From: Gnetum montanum
Lineage: Eukaryota; Streptophyta; Gnetopsida; Gnetales; Gnetaceae
DNA length: 57,247 nucleotides
Direction: 5' to 3'
NCBI GenBank assembly: GCA_015680685.1
Contig: MNCI01010159.1
Location: 241,230-298,476, forward strand
The notes below the pieces were generated by a model that was given only the letters and a program-made list of their open reading frames with translations, did not search any database and was not told the origin of the DNA. This document shows positions 1 through 11,292 of the stretch, piece after piece (the first letter of the stretch is position 1; every line of letters begins with the position of its first letter). The position numbers were made by a program, and so were the translations under genes.

Positions 1-218
1 GCAGAACATAAAAACATAAAAGCTATAAAAATCATATGCCTCAAGCTTACTTAACCATATAATTGTGACATACAAGTAAGCTTGGAAAGACAACAATCAA
101 CCAACCCGTCCTTGTTTCACAAGGGCGCATAAGCACTTAATCATTAGAATTCAACCGGATCATGCATGAAATGCTCGTATTCGTATGGTTGAGCATAGGG
201 GTACCTCATCGCTCATCA
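1..218 (+). mobile_element. LTR end of an Athila-like element cut by the window edge (element Z)
   Basis: The segment aligns by eye with the last part of the 5' LTR of element D (about 48655-48872) and ends in the same GCTCATCA terminus. It is not followed by a primer-binding site, so it is a 3' LTR or solo LTR whose body lies left of the window. It carries the same hairpin and GTATGGTT tail described for the other LTRs. Confidence 0.85.
43..190 (+). other. U5 hairpin with loop-tail complementarity (LTR Z)
   Basis: AAGCTTACTT (43-52) and AAGTAAGCTT (74-83) form a perfect 10-bp inverted repeat. The loop opens with AACCATAT (53-60), complementary to GTATGGTT (183-190) with one wobble pair. The same architecture with different stem sequences occurs in the other LTR copies here. 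Confidence 0.6.
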
Positions 219-430
219 AGTGGGACCCATCCTATGAAAACAAGTGTTATTAAATGGATTGTCTACTATGGATTTTGATTCATAAATTCATGTGAGGCTT
301 GGATTAGCTGAGACCATGACACTAAGCAGTTCTAGTGGAGTTGCAATGAGGCATAGTTACATGTGCCTTGACCATTAAGGATGTTAGTACTAAGGCTATC
401 AGTAAGACTTGGCCATAAATGACTCATTTG

Positions 431-705
431 GGATAACGAGGAGTATTTGATGATAGTAGTGAGGCTATTTTAAGAGTTATCGATATATTCTTTTGGCAAA
501 GAGGGTAGCCTTCAAAGAAAACTCATTAAAATACATTCTCTTTGGATTGTTGATATTTTTTGTCATTAAATTAATTTAAAGGATAATCCGATGATAGTGA
601 TGAGGTTATTCCAAGAACTGATGGAATATCCTATTGGTAGTGAGAACAACCAAGACCTAGCCTTCAAAGATACTTGGATAAAATATAGAGTCTTTGGATT
701 TTTGA
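431..705. repeat. Diverged direct duplication of about 120 bp
   Basis: The segment 431-552 aligns with 581-705. Shared blocks include ggataa at the start, gatgatagt, tagccttcaaaga, and ctctttgga/gtctttgga at the end. The copies are offset by 150 bp. Function unknown. Confidence 0.6.
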
Positions 706-2052
706 ATTTCTTTTATATTTTTTAGTTTCTTTTGAATTTTTGGAAAATTTGTGACATTTTTGGACCTTAAATTATTATTGAATATTTAATTGAAAACCTT
801 TATCTAGCCCATATCTTGAGACTTTGACTTTGAACCTTTATGCTCCATGAAGAGGTAAATATCATAACCTTTTTTATTTGAGAGGTCTTTACTCTTGCAT
901 TCCAATGCAAAGAGCCCAAAGTAGCTATGGAATCATCAAAAGAGGGACATGGAATGAAAGATGGATCAATTCTGTGCAAGATGGACCTTTTAAATTTGAA
1001 AAATAATTTTAGTATATTTTGAATTTTTATAAAATATAAACTTGTACAATTTTTGTAAATAAATAATAAAGTATGGTAGATATGAATTTGTTGTCTATGC
1101 CATTGGAACTATAATAAAGGGTGTATTATAATATTATTTATTATATATTAATATTTTATTTAATTTGATAAATTTTAAATGTAAATATCTTTATTTCTAA
1201 AGGTCTCATTAAGATGAAACAAGTGTCAATGGTATCAATATTTTATGTACTATTTTATGATGCACATAGTGAAATTTTTTGACATCTACCTTTTCGTAGT
1301 TGCATAAATCTCTCTTTTTCATTAAATAAATTTTATTTAATTATATATGAGTATTATAAAACTTTGTTGCAGTATATTGGTTTACTATATTTATGATTCT
1401 AATTAATAATTTTATCTATTTTACCACTTCCTTTTACATTAGTAAATCAAGGTTACATTTAGATCTTTAGGGTTTCATAGCATGGCTGTAAGTTATTTAT
1501 AAGATATTTTATAGATAATTAATAAGGGTGTTACATCTTTGAATTCCCAACAATGTACTCCACTTTGTGTCATTGAATAAAGAAGTTTTCCTTTCTTATT
1601 GAAGTTTCCTTGCTTTTAAACTTCAAATTGATAAGGTTTTATAAGTGATTAGGTGTGTATGATTTTAAATGCTTAGCAACTTGTAGTCAATTTAGGCTCT
1701 CATCATTCTTATTAACATACATCCCATGGAGAAACATTGGGATAGATCAAACTCTTATCCTCTAGTTCCTAAATCTAAATGCTTACTCCAACCATTCCAT
1801 GAATGAAAATCGATGTAGTGTCTTTAATTGGTTTAGCATCTAGTTTTAAGATAATTTGAAATTCTCTTTCACACTTTGAAGGCAACCCAGGAAGTTTAAA
1901 CTAAATACTTCTATAAATTTACTGATCACAAAAATTTGACTAAGAACAACTTTCTCAATCTTACTAACATTGCATACAGTTGTGGCCTTGCTTCATCAAT
2001 CTTCTAAAAACTCTTGAAGACATCAATCCAACTTCACTTTCCTTTACCTAAT

Positions 2053-2226
2053 CTAAACATCTATTTGAGCTCCAATTGAAGACCACAGGCTCAAAGTCTT
2101 AGTTTGACAATATGAACTTTCTTCATCCTTAGCCAACCTCTAAACATCTATTTGAGCTCCAATTGAAGACCACAAGCTCAAAGTCTTACTTTGACAATAT
2201 GAACTTTCTTCATCCTTAGCCAACCA
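2053..2226. repeat. 87-bp tandem duplication
   Basis: Two adjacent copies (2053-2139 and 2140-2226) differ at only two positions seen by eye, so the duplication is recent relative to the surrounding decayed DNA. No coding potential was recognised. Confidence 0.9.
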
Positions 2227-2374
2227 ATCCATTCTTAAACTAACATTGTGCCTATCTAAATCCATTACCAATAGATCATTAATCCATTGAGCATCCTTTA
2301 AGAAGAAAGGGCAAGATGACTACAGTAATCCTATTTCTTCTATTAAATTGTAAGAAGAGGAACCAAAGGCTTGT

Positions 2375-2545
2375 TTCACTTGTTGAATTATGCGAAGAGG
2401 AATGAAAAGGGAGAAGGGGCATAGGAATGAGGTTGCTTGTATCATGGAAAGATGAATGGAAAGGGAGAAGGGGTAAAGGAGTGAGGCTTGTTGAATTATA
2501 GAAAGAGGAATGGAAAGGAAGAAGGGGAATGGAGAAGGCACAAAG
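2375..2545. repeat. Purine-rich 54-bp minisatellite, about three copies
   Basis: Units rich in gaatggaaagggagaagggg recur with a 54-bp period; for example the gagg blocks start at 2429 and 2483. On the minus strand the repeat leaves a frame open with an 18-residue repeat containing PLLPFHSS. I read that as a by-product of the repeat and not a protein. Confidence 0.7.
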
Positions 2546-3878
2546 TAGTGAGGGAATGGAGAAGATGAAAGACAAGCTAGAGAAAATAGGGAGAGAGGGG
2601 CAAAGAAAGGAGGGTAAAGAGAATGCAACATGCTATGGTTAAATGATCCTATTTGTTGACATCTAATGTGACACCCTGTCTATATAAGTGACCCCATTGT
2701 CAATGCTCGATGAGTGATTATGTTTTGGTTTTGATTTGGCATAGTTGTGATGAAAGTGCTTGTTTAGCATGTTTATTCTAAGGCTTGTGATTTTGTATGA
2801 TGATTTGGATAGAGATAGAATGTCCATAATTTAAATGAACATTGGCTATGGATTTGCATTTCTCATGTACATTGACCTTGTTGCATGTACCACGGTCAAG
2901 AAGATCATTTTGCTTCAACCTGTGGAATAACAACTCCATTACTCCTTTTTCGACTTTTAGGCCATACTATTGTGCTGCACTAGTACAATACACTAAGTAG
3001 TAGTGCACATTGTCTTCAGCTGTGATGCGGTTAACGAGAGCTTTTCCTAGGGTACGATAGGTAGTGTGACCTACACCACAGGATCTCCACTACACTCATG
3101 CTGCTACTGTTGCTGGGTATTAGGATTCTTGAAAGAAATCTCACCAACACACTTCCTCCTTCCAATCCTTCCATTAGGACAAGCCTCCCTTGTGCCAAGA
3201 TGATGCTGCCTTCTGAGTTGCAAACTACCCTCACTTTCCCAGCAGCAAAATAGCAAACTTCAGCTGCTAGCAGAGCAACTTATCATGGTTGTGCTTCAAC
3301 TCCAGCTCTATTGACTCTTCACTCCTCCTTCCCTCACAGACTTCATCCCCTATTTTAGTATTTGGGTTATAACACTTCATAAAGATGCATTTGATTTTGG
3401 TCTGTTGCCTGGTTTGAATGCCGCTTTGTTAATTTTCCTTTCTAGTTGTTTTTCCAGTTTCCTTTAATTAAAATTTCTTAGGCCTTCAAAATTTCAATTC
3501 AAAATCTGCCCAAAACCCAATGATTTGAATAGCAAAGTCATAATTTCAATCCACAAAATGAAACGCTTTCAATATCAAACTGGAACCGGAAATGAAAAGA
3601 CATCATTTCTACCTGCTGCATTTTTAGTAAATCAATACAGATTACAGGATAACAATGCATTGCAACTTTTGCATCTCAGTAAATTGCAATTTATGCCAGA
3701 CATTTAAACAGAAACATGTAGTCCTACAAATCCATGGTTGAAGGAAACTTGACTTAAATGGCGGTGATAACCGGAATCAGGGTAACCAAAACACAATAAA
3801 TCAGATTAGGATTTTAATTCTTGATAATTTGATATAGGCTTGACTAAATTCCATGTAGAAGAACGCGAAAAGTGAATT

Positions 3879-5639
3879 TTACCGCATATAAAGGCCAAAA
3901 GGAACTAGAGCCATGTCATCAAATTCATAACTGACCATGCAGTGCTTCTTTCTTAGTTCATCCACAGCAATGGAGTCATTCAAACGATGGCTGACAACAA
4001 TGTATTCGATCCAATCACAGCGTGCTGCAATTACAAGAAGCCCATTCCCCTGGACACCTTTGCAATAAGACACCTTTAGCGTCCTCAGCATTGAGCAGGC
4101 TGCAAGGTACTCAAGCCCGGTGTCTGTAACTCTGGTGGAGACCATGCTTACATGCGTCAGTTTGGTGCAAGTTGCAGCCACAAAATCAAACCCTTCATCC
4201 GTGACAAACTCACACTGATCCACATTCAGATGCTCCAATGCAGGAAATCTAGACAGAACCAACATGTTGCACACATTGTTGCACTTGACCAAGCTCAGCT
4301 GCCTGAGCTTGCTGCTGCATCCTGCAGCTATCGTAGCCAGGCCCACATCGTCCACTGCAGTAAAACTCAGGTCCAGCTTCTCCAGATTCACACAGAGCCC
4401 AATGCTGGAAAAGCCCCTGGAAGTCGGCCCAGAACAGCTCTGGAGATCAATTCTCTCAAAGCTAGCACAGTTCGAATACATCATGGTCTCCAACTCCACA
4501 TCCATGATCTCCTTGGCTGATCTGAGAGATAACTCTTTGAGGCCAACACCTCCTCCAATGGCAGCCAAAGCCTGACCGTTACTGTAGAAATGGCCAAGCT
4601 CTAGGCAGATGAGCCCTTTCAGCTCCCTTACACAGACGAGACCCATATCCGTTAAATTAGAAGCCATAAGACACAGCTTTTCAAGATTCTTGCAACATCC
4701 CACAATAGCCATTAGGGCAGAGTCACTGAGAGAGCATCTTATATTGAAATACGTAAATTCCTTCAAACTCTTATTAGAGCACACAACTCGAACTAGGGTG
4801 CTATGCACATTCACGTAATCATTAGTACAGATGTACAAAGAGATTAGTGACGTAATACCTGCAAGATTGGCAAGATCCCCGTGAAGGAACCGCAGTCTAA
4901 GTTGCTGCAAATTCTTGCATCTCCGAGCCACACTTGCCATAGCAGCCCCAATATCCAAATAATCGCAATCCAGAAAAAGCCTCTGCAGAGAGGGGCAGCA
5001 CTCTCCAATGTTGGCCAGGCCAGACGTTGTAAACTCAATCCCCCATTTCAAACTCAACTCCTCCAGATTGTTGCAACACCGGAGGCAGTCCAGGGCTTTA
5101 TCGGTGAGACCCCTGCACTCCTCGATGCTCAAAACCCTAAGCTTCGTGCAAACGCTAGTTAGGGCTTCAATGGCGGAATGCTCCAGATTGGGCAAAAACG
5201 ACAAGGTCACTTGTTCCAGAGACGTAAGATTTTGCACAAAATCTATAAATCCACGGTTCGTGATACGCTTCTGTACCTCTTCCATGCTGCCGAGAGTGAA
5301 ATCAGTCACGCTTTTCATGTGCGTCGAAAGTAGCAGCAGATCAGCGTCCTCGATCTGGTCGCAGAGCTGAGACAGATTAACACGTCGAATGTGCCTGAAC
5401 CGCTTCACCAGATTCGGAATCAGCGTATGCGATTTCACGGTGAGGCGCCGATTTGTCCAAGAAACTACGTTGTCCCAGGTCTTGGAAACTTGGCACGCAG
5501 AGTGCAGATCCCTAGGGTTTTCCAGATGAGCCACGATGCGCGACACAATCAACGAATTGTTCATGGCCATGTCCATGCTGTTGCTGTACTTTTCTTTTTG
5601 CTCTTCGTCGTCGGCCCCCATTGCAAATGTTTTCTCCAT
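3879..5639 (-). CDS. F-box/leucine-rich-repeat protein, intronless
   Basis: Predicted 586-residue substrate receptor of an SCF (SKP1-CUL1-F-box) ubiquitin ligase, expected in nucleus or cytosol. Residues about 27-62 form an F-box-like segment (L30, I35, L39, P42, D44, C49, W55). From about residue 100 to the end there is a run of cysteine-rich leucine repeats of about 25 residues, such as LRVLSIEECRGLTDKAL and LEHLNVDQCEFVTDEG. The whole frame is one exon. The open frame extends 54 bases upstream to 5693, but the first codon there is TTG. The first ATG is at 5639 (MEKTFAMG), with an in-frame TGA further upstream, so I chose 5639. Length resembles TIR1/COI1-type receptors, but I see no hallmark tying it to auxin, jasmonate or strigolactone perception. 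The substrate is unknown. It is the only clearly intact host gene in the window. Confidence 0.93.
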   Translation of the reverse strand: MEKTFAMGADDEEQKEKYSNSMDMAMNNSLIVSRIVAHLENPRDLHSACQVSKTWDNVVSWTNRRLTVKSHTLIPNLVKRFRHIRRVNLSQLCDQIEDADLLLLSTHMKSVTDFTLGSMEEVQKRITNRGFIDFVQNLTSLEQVTLSFLPNLEHSAIEALTSVCTKLRVLSIEECRGLTDKALDCLRCCNNLEELSLKWGIEFTTSGLANIGECCPSLQRLFLDCDYLDIGAAMASVARRCKNLQQLRLRFLHGDLANLAGITSLISLYICTNDYVNVHSTLVRVVCSNKSLKEFTYFNIRCSLSDSALMAIVGCCKNLEKLCLMASNLTDMGLVCVRELKGLICLELGHFYSNGQALAAIGGGVGLKELSLRSAKEIMDVELETMMYSNCASFERIDLQSCSGPTSRGFSSIGLCVNLEKLDLSFTAVDDVGLATIAAGCSSKLRQLSLVKCNNVCNMLVLSRFPALEHLNVDQCEFVTDEGFDFVAATCTKLTHVSMVSTRVTDTGLEYLAACSMLRTLKVSYCKGVQGNGLLVIAARCDWIEYIVVSHRLNDSIAVDELRKKHCMVSYEFDDMALVPFGLYMR

Positions 5640-7443
5640 TACGCTAGCGCAGAACGGAAAACCGGATGGATCTGCTTCCACCAGAAAATTCAAAGAGATG
5701 CAGACGCACGCAAATCTTCAATCGAAATGTCTGCCTGCTCAGCCGGCCAAAGAAAATCAGAATAGGAAGATGTCTGCTTTTATTTGATTGTTGAATGCAG
5801 ATATGTAATGGCATCATGCGCAAGTACAAGAACGCAAATCTGTAAGAACGTAATGCGCAAAATATATGCTTTACAAGATTTAGAAATTGAAGAAGCGTAG
5901 AATCGTAAGAATAGTCATTCACAGGACTCTGAAAAGTGCGTGTAATTGTAAAAATATTTAGGGAATTATGTATGATTCACAAGATTCCGGACAGTGCATG
6001 TACTTGCAAAACTTTTTCAAGAATTGCTAAGAAACCCTGGTAACTAAAATTATAATAAGAGATTCTTCGGGAAATCCTACTATTATAAAGTATTAAAATT
6101 AAGTTGCCCAAGTTCTCCAGTAATCACTAAAAAGAAGCCGAAACGCTCCGCTCGGTTCGCGATAATTTTGACGGAATCACGATTCTGATGAAGCTTACAC
6201 AAAACAGCAGATATGGAAGAGCAAAATGCGCAAATACAAACAAGCACCTGCAAATGAATTTAACAAGGTTCCTCCTTTCGTATGCATGCAATCTGGAGGA
6301 AACACTATCGCAAATTCTTCCTTGACAAAGACATCTACCTCTACATATCCGCAGAATGCAGATGCATAAGAGGAGAAAATTCAAGAACACAGACACTTGC
6401 GCTAGCAACATACCTGCTTTCTATGATAGATATGGCAAAAACAGGAACAGGGAAAGGCCGAAACAATTAAAAATCTACATCTGCTGTCTCTGATTGAAGA
6501 ATGCAGAATGCAAATCAGATATTTCCGTCCTTGCAACGAATTGCTATTTCCAGCCACAAAAGCGTTTTATGTCCTTTTCTTGTGATTACAATTCTCCTCC
6601 TTCTCGTAGCTTAGATTGTGACAGCAATTTCTACTTGTACCGTAAAATGCTTGGATATCTTTGATTAGAAATAGCGGCAGCGTTGCTGAAACCCCAAAAA
6701 TATCAGGTCTAGAAACAGCAAAGTTGCACGCGGTTGACTGCATTTGGCCAGAATCCGATCCTTGGACGGATATTTTAACGGCTCGTCAGCAGTAGCAGTT
6801 TTTCCAGTTTTAGATTCCTGAATTATTATTTTTAATTGCTGGAGGTGTGGACAATGGTCCTTTCCTATTTTATCTCGTATCGGCGTCATCCACGTGATCC
6901 ACGTCTGCAACTTTACTTTTCCCATTTTTGATCATATCTAAATGCCGTACCAATGAAGGTATGACTCATTTTTAATTTTTTGTCTTTTAAAAACACAGAT
7001 GCCTGTCATCCAAAGTCTTTTTAAATATAACTTTATAATTCAGCATTATTCATGAAAATCGAACTTATAATTTTGAGGTTTGAAATCAAGAGTCTTACTA
7101 GTAGGTTAACTCTTGTACATGTTTCATTTTCCTTTTCTTTCTTGTTTGTAGCTCTTCTATTTTTATTTTTTAAAAACTTAAATGTTCTATTTATTTTATT
7201 TTATTCACTTAATCATTGGTGATTGAGTTTACTCTTTTTCCCCTTTAGTTGCAATCTTTTTTTTTAATTGGTATTAAACAAGAAGTAAGGATCATCGTGT
7301 TAAAATGATGGTAAGGTGCTTGTTTTTAAGTCATAAGACTAGGTTCAAGTTGGGGCTCAACCACTCTTGTCCACTGAATCTTCTAAGATGCTACCTTAAT
7401 AGGATAAGCATTGAGCCTCTGAATGATGGTTCTTTATTAATTC
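5640..7443. other. Upstream region of the F-box gene, non-coding
   Basis: No gene was recognised. The first few hundred bases beyond 5639 should hold the 5' UTR and promoter of the F-box gene. I could not identify a confident TATA box on the minus strand. Further right the sequence becomes T-rich and featureless until the repeat at 7444. Confidence 0.5.
5917..6025. repeat. 58-bp-period imperfect direct repeat upstream of the F-box gene
   Basis: attcaca at 5917 and 5975 opens two copies sharing a pattern of attcaca, gga, agtgc, tgta, ttg, aaaa and gaatt. The repeat lies about 280-390 bases upstream of the F-box start codon, within the likely promoter or 5' UTR. Confidence 0.55.
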
Positions 7444-7733
7444 AACACTAAATTTGGAGGGTGTTGGAACCCAAAACAAGTGAAACATAAGTACACACCA
7501 AGATTTAGATAAGTTTATAACTCAATGCTACCTAGTAGAATCAAACCTGTGTGAGCTGGGGGTTACTAAGCCAAGACCTATACCACTAGGCTAACACATC
7601 ATTGTTTAGCACTAAATTTGGGGTTATTGGAACCCAAAATAAGTGAAATATAGGTACACCCCAAGATATATTGTCCAATTAGAACTTTATATAACTCAAC
7701 ATTACTTACTTAAATTGAACTCATGACTTAGAA
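7444..7733. repeat. Tandem repeat unit split by element A (left part)
   Basis: Unit 1 is 7444-7607. Unit 2 starts at 7608 (agcactaaattt, ttggaacccaaaa) and stops at 7733, where element A begins. The missing end of unit 2, with taccactaggctaa and the next agcactaaattt, lies at 47457-47518 on the far side of A. Joining the sides gives a unit of 176 bp against 164 bp for unit 1, which marks 7733/47457 as the insertion point of A. Confidence 0.75.
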
Positions 7734-8602
7734 TGATGAAGTTCAAGTTGGTCATCTACGTCGACGCAACCCTGTCAAGACATGCTTAGGTGTGTTGGTG
7801 GATATGCATGGACATTAATCCTTCATAAGCCTATATAAATGCATACACCATTTGCATTTATGACACCTTTGGTCATTTACATAACGAATCTCTTGCAATT
7901 TGTTTCCAAAGGACTTAGCCAAAATTTCCTTTGAGTGCCTGCAAACATGGATTGAATTGATTAAATGGAATTTTATTCAAGTGCATATTGTACTCAAATA
8001 CTTTTACATAACGACAATAAAATTAGAATTAGTTCTTTCCATTGTAGCCCTTAGACTAGCACTTAGTTTCTTTCCAAGCACATTACTTTAATTGCATTTT
8101 TAACTTTTGGCACTTCACAAATTTATATTTTATTTCATAATAGCATAAGTAAGACCACTTCAAGCATGTTATACTAACACTTGGTAATCCCAATAGTGGA
8201 TACTAGGAACACCTAGCAATGATCATTTGATAATAGTTGTGTTAGTATAAGTTCAAGATGGGTACGAAAAGTGGGAATGGATACTTCATGCTTAGGATAG
8301 ATTAGATAGCACTTAGTTCTATAGATAATTAGGATTTAATATTTTAATCACTTCACCATCTTATTACCTTAATATTTTAATAATAAAAAATAATAAAAAT
8401 ATAAATCTCTTATGTCTCAATTGCACTTAATCATATTGATAGAGTTAACATAAGTGATAACTGGGAAGATAATGCTGAGTAATGTCATGTTTAACTATTT
8501 AGGATAGTAGCCACTCAGGTAAGGTCCACAGAATTCAATAGGATCAACCATACATGCTTGTGATTCATATGGTTGGACGTAAGGAACACTTGCTACTCAT
8601 TA
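7734..8602 (+). repeat. Element A 5' LTR
   Basis: Starts TGATGAAG, has a TATATAAAT box at 7832-7840 and an AATAAA at about 8005-8012, and ends CTCATTA directly before the primer-binding site. It aligns throughout with 46581-47456. U3 carries weak remnants of the CATCGATG-type octamer array that is clear in the 3' copy. Confidence 0.85.
8424..8584 (+). other. U5 hairpin with loop-tail complementarity (A 5' LTR)
   Basis: CACTTA (8424-8429) pairs with TAAGTG (8451-8456). Loop segment AATCATAT (8429-8436, sharing one base with the stem) can pair with ATATGGTT (8577-8584) using one G-T wobble. Confidence 0.5.
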
Positions 8603-8603
8603 T

Positions 8604-8621
8604 TGGTGCCATTGTTAGGGA
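8604..8621 (+). other. Primer-binding site, tRNA-Asp type, decayed (A)
   Basis: TGGTGCCATTGTTAGGGA differs from the complement of the plant tRNA-Asp 3' end (TGGCGCCGTTGCCGGGGA, the known Athila PBS) at five positions, all C to T or G to A. Confidence 0.8.
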
Positions 8622-8751
8622 TATTACTAATTGTTGTGTGCTAAGTGTTTTAGATAGTTAACTCATATGAGGTCATTGTAGGAATATAATGTACCATTAT
8701 TAGAAAAATAATAATATTTTATTTAAGACACACTACAAAAACAAACTGAAG

Positions 8752-9715
8752 ATGTCTTCTTCTCATAGGGTTGACTCCCTACTTGCTAATTATCCTACCA
8801 AACAACATGATAAAATCAAGAGAAATGTAGATGAAGTACCTCAATAACTTAAGGTTGTCTACATCCATCTGGATCCATATTATCCAGAATTCACCTTCAT
8901 TCTTCATCAATAAATAGTTGTGGTGAAGAAACCTAGAGGATAACATTGTGTTACCATTTGACCGTGTCATTCCTTCCATGTTCATCATAGCACTAATGAG
9001 GCTCAGGCTTAAACTAATGATCCCAGAGTATCATGTGACATATCACCTCTCTAGAGACTACCAATTGACAAAAGCCCAACTTCAAAAAGATAAATTCATG
9101 GAGACCTGCCATGAAGCCTCCAAGGGTAAAAAAATTCCAATCACACTAACAATGCATTCAGAAAAGGAGCACACTAAATATCCATATGGGTAATCTTAAC
9201 TACAAGGTTCTCCTCCCTTCAATGAGGATAATATAGCTCATTAATGGTTACATTCAATCTTGGTAAGCAACCAAGGCAAGAGGAGAACTAGAGCCAAAGC
9301 TAGGAGGACCTCAAGGCTAAGGCCTTCTAGTCATTAAATAAGAGAGCAACCAAGGGACCAAAGAAGGAGAGTTAGTTAATATAACTCTCCTAGCTCTCAG
9401 TCCTCGCCATCCTCTTTATCATCCAGCCTTGATGATGGTAAATGTGACTAAAACTAAAAAGGAAATGATCTAGGCCAAGGTGGAGATAATAGAAGACCCC
9501 ATCATAGAGATGGAAGAAGGAAGCATAGATAATAATAAGAGGAAGAGGGACATCATCAAGAAAGAAGGTGTAGCAGGCCACATCATAGGAGCCATAGCCA
9601 TGACAGAAGCCATGATGAACATGATGGCTATGATGAATCACTACTTGTAGTATGCCTCCAAAAAATGTAATAAGACATCAACTAGATCCATATGGCTACT
9701 TGCAAAACTTTGCAT
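8752..9715 (+). pseudogene. gag N-terminal remnant of element A
   Basis: The ATG at 8752 begins with a serine-rich start also seen in D (49017). A segment resembling HxDxYxPxFxFILHQ follows, homologous to the N-terminal gag domain of C and D. The frame is broken by several stops and frameshifts. The SR-rich linker ends near 9650. The next recognisable homology, ACTAGATCCATATGGCTAC, corresponds to a much later point of D gag (about 51126), so the capsid and zinc-knuckle regions have been deleted. Confidence 0.7.
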
Positions 9716-10477
9716 GGATCATTCCTTGTAATCTACAAATAGATTAGAGGGCTTCTAAGATCAATTCTCTTTGTTGAAAGGTGTCTTGCTTTTGTCCAGT
9801 CTGTGACTACATGAGTTAACATGACAGTTTGAACATTTTGGGATCTTTGGTTTAAATGTAGCTTGATAGATATTTCTTAGGTAGTTTGAGAAGAATATGC
9901 AACCAACAATGTCTATGATAGTTTGGGTGGACTATTGGGCCTATAAAATGACTTTGCTAAGGCTTACGCCTAGAAATACTTGAGTCGTTTTTGTTGGCGA
10001 TCGTTTGGGACGTGACCGCCAACGAGTGTCCTCGAACAGGATTTAGGTGCCTATTGGTCTCTGGCAACACCAAGGCCCAGATACCTCCAAATAAACTCAG
10101 TAGTTAATGTGAGTATGTGTGTGTGCTGTTGCGGCGTGTAGTTGTAAAAAATGAAACGATTGCGTTATGTGTAAACTATAGATGACTTATCTTAAAGGGA
10201 TTCAGCCAACTTTGCCAAGTACTGTTAGTTGTTGAGAGTTCCTATTTCGTTCAATTGCCTAGTCTATGCTGTCCTTATAATACCTACTTGTAACAAATAA
10301 AATTTTGTAAAAACATTTGAGCACAACTTTGTAAATCTACTTCTAATTTTCCCCAGAGAAAGACATAGTTCCATAAGAAAACTAGAAATAGAGCAAGATT
10401 CAATGGAAATAGATAGAGAAGAAAGAAAATTTGCATGGACCTCAAATATTTAAACAAGGTAAAATGACACGAGTAAA

Positions 10478-10802
10478 NNNNNNNNNNNNNNNNNNNNNNN
10501 NNNNNNNNNNNNNNNNNNNNNNNNNNNNNNNNNNNNNNNNNNNNNNNNNNNNNNNNNNNNNNNNNNNNNNNNNNNNNNNNNNNNNNNNNNNNNNNNNNNN
10601 NNNNNNNNNNNNNNNNNNNNNNNNNNNNNNNNNNNNNNNNNNNNNNNNNNNNNNNNNNNNNNNNNNNNNNNNNNNNNNNNNNNNNNNNNNNNNNNNNNNN
10701 NNNNNNNNNNNNNNNNNNNNNNNNNNNNNNNNNNNNNNNNNNNNNNNNNNNNNNNNNNNNNNNNNNNNNNNNNNNNNNNNNNNNNNNNNNNNNNNNNNNN
10801 NN
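10478..10802. other. Assembly gap (325 N)
   Basis: A run of N. Nothing can be said about its content. TTAAACAA occurs on both sides, so the true gap may be small or repeat-derived. Confidence 0.99.
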
Positions 10803-11100
10803 TTAAACAAAATAAAAAATAAAAAACATAACTCATAAGACCATGACAAAGAGGCTAAAATCCTTTCTTTAGCAAAAGTCATCTTACAAGCAATCTTTCA
10901 CACTTTCTTCTTTACAAATGCTCTTCTCCCAAGACCCAAAGTGTGTCTCCAAATGAGAGCCCAAGTGCTAGCTAGTAGCCTTCCAAAGTGTGATGTATCA
11001 AGTGTCTTCTCCAAAAGTGTGATAAGTGAGACCCCCCCTTTCTTCCTACCCTTGAAGCCCTTTTATAGGGTCTCCTAGGTAGTTAGGTAAGTTACAAAAT
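10803..11100 (-). promoter_or_regulatory. LTR-like promoter stretch, minus strand
   Basis: Read on the minus strand, CCCTATAAAAGGG (11058-11070) is a good TATA box. It is followed by about 250 bases of transcribed-leader-like sequence without a long frame. The arrangement resembles U3/R of a different LTR element, interrupted by the gap. No LTR ends were found. Confidence 0.3.
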
Positions 11101-11144
11101 ATCTTGGGTGGTTATAACCACCATAGAGATAAAAAAACTATGGG

Positions 11145-11292
11145 TGACAAGTGTCCCATTTAGTTGCCAAGTGTCTTCATTCCATTGCCAAGTGTCTTCA
11201 TTTAGTTGCCAAGTGGTCACCATGGAGATAAAAAAGTTGTAGTTGACAAGTGGCCATTGTGGAGATAAAGAGGTTGTAGTTGACAAGTTGCC
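11145..11292. repeat. Short degenerate repeats with TTGCCAAGTG/TTGACAAGTG core
   Basis: TTGCCAAGTGTCTTCATT-like units recur about every 21 bases from 11163. Related TTGACAAGT units follow at about 11252 and 11280. They sit just upstream, in minus orientation, of the TATA-like box at 11058-11070, so they could be an LTR enhancer array. Confidence 0.5.

Larger units (their letters stand above)
219..3878. other. Non-coding flank, no gene recognised
   Basis: AT-rich sequence between the LTR end and the F-box gene. Open frames here are short and not recognisable, and several are low-complexity. It holds three local duplications listed separately. About 150-300 bases next to the F-box stop codon may be its 3' UTR, but no polyadenylation signal on the minus strand was convincing. 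Confidence 0.6.

Noticed and set aside
2279-2631. Two overlapping minus-strand frames of about 100 codons with a repeated PLLPFHSS motif
   Set aside because: They are produced by the purine-rich 54-bp minisatellite. Low complexity, with two frames open at once, indicates repeat effects and not a gene.
3525-3707. Plus-strand frame of 60 codons downstream of the F-box gene
   Set aside because: No recognisable motif, and it begins without ATG context. It probably lies in or near the F-box 3' flank.
4152-5370. Several plus-strand frames of 64-124 codons opposite the F-box gene
   Set aside because: Antisense shadows of a long GC-richer coding exon. The minus-strand frame explains the sequence.
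5640-5693. 18-residue N-terminal extension of the F-box protein
   Set aside because: Its first codon is TTG, with a stop not far upstream. ATG 5639 is the first proper start.
9985-10060. TTGGCG...CGCCAA inverted repeat as a tRNA or structured RNA gene
   Set aside because: No cloverleaf, anticodon stem or A/B boxes could be fitted. It is a single short palindrome.
10431-10882. Frames of 128-146 codons across the N run
   Set aside because: They are open only because N cannot encode a stop.
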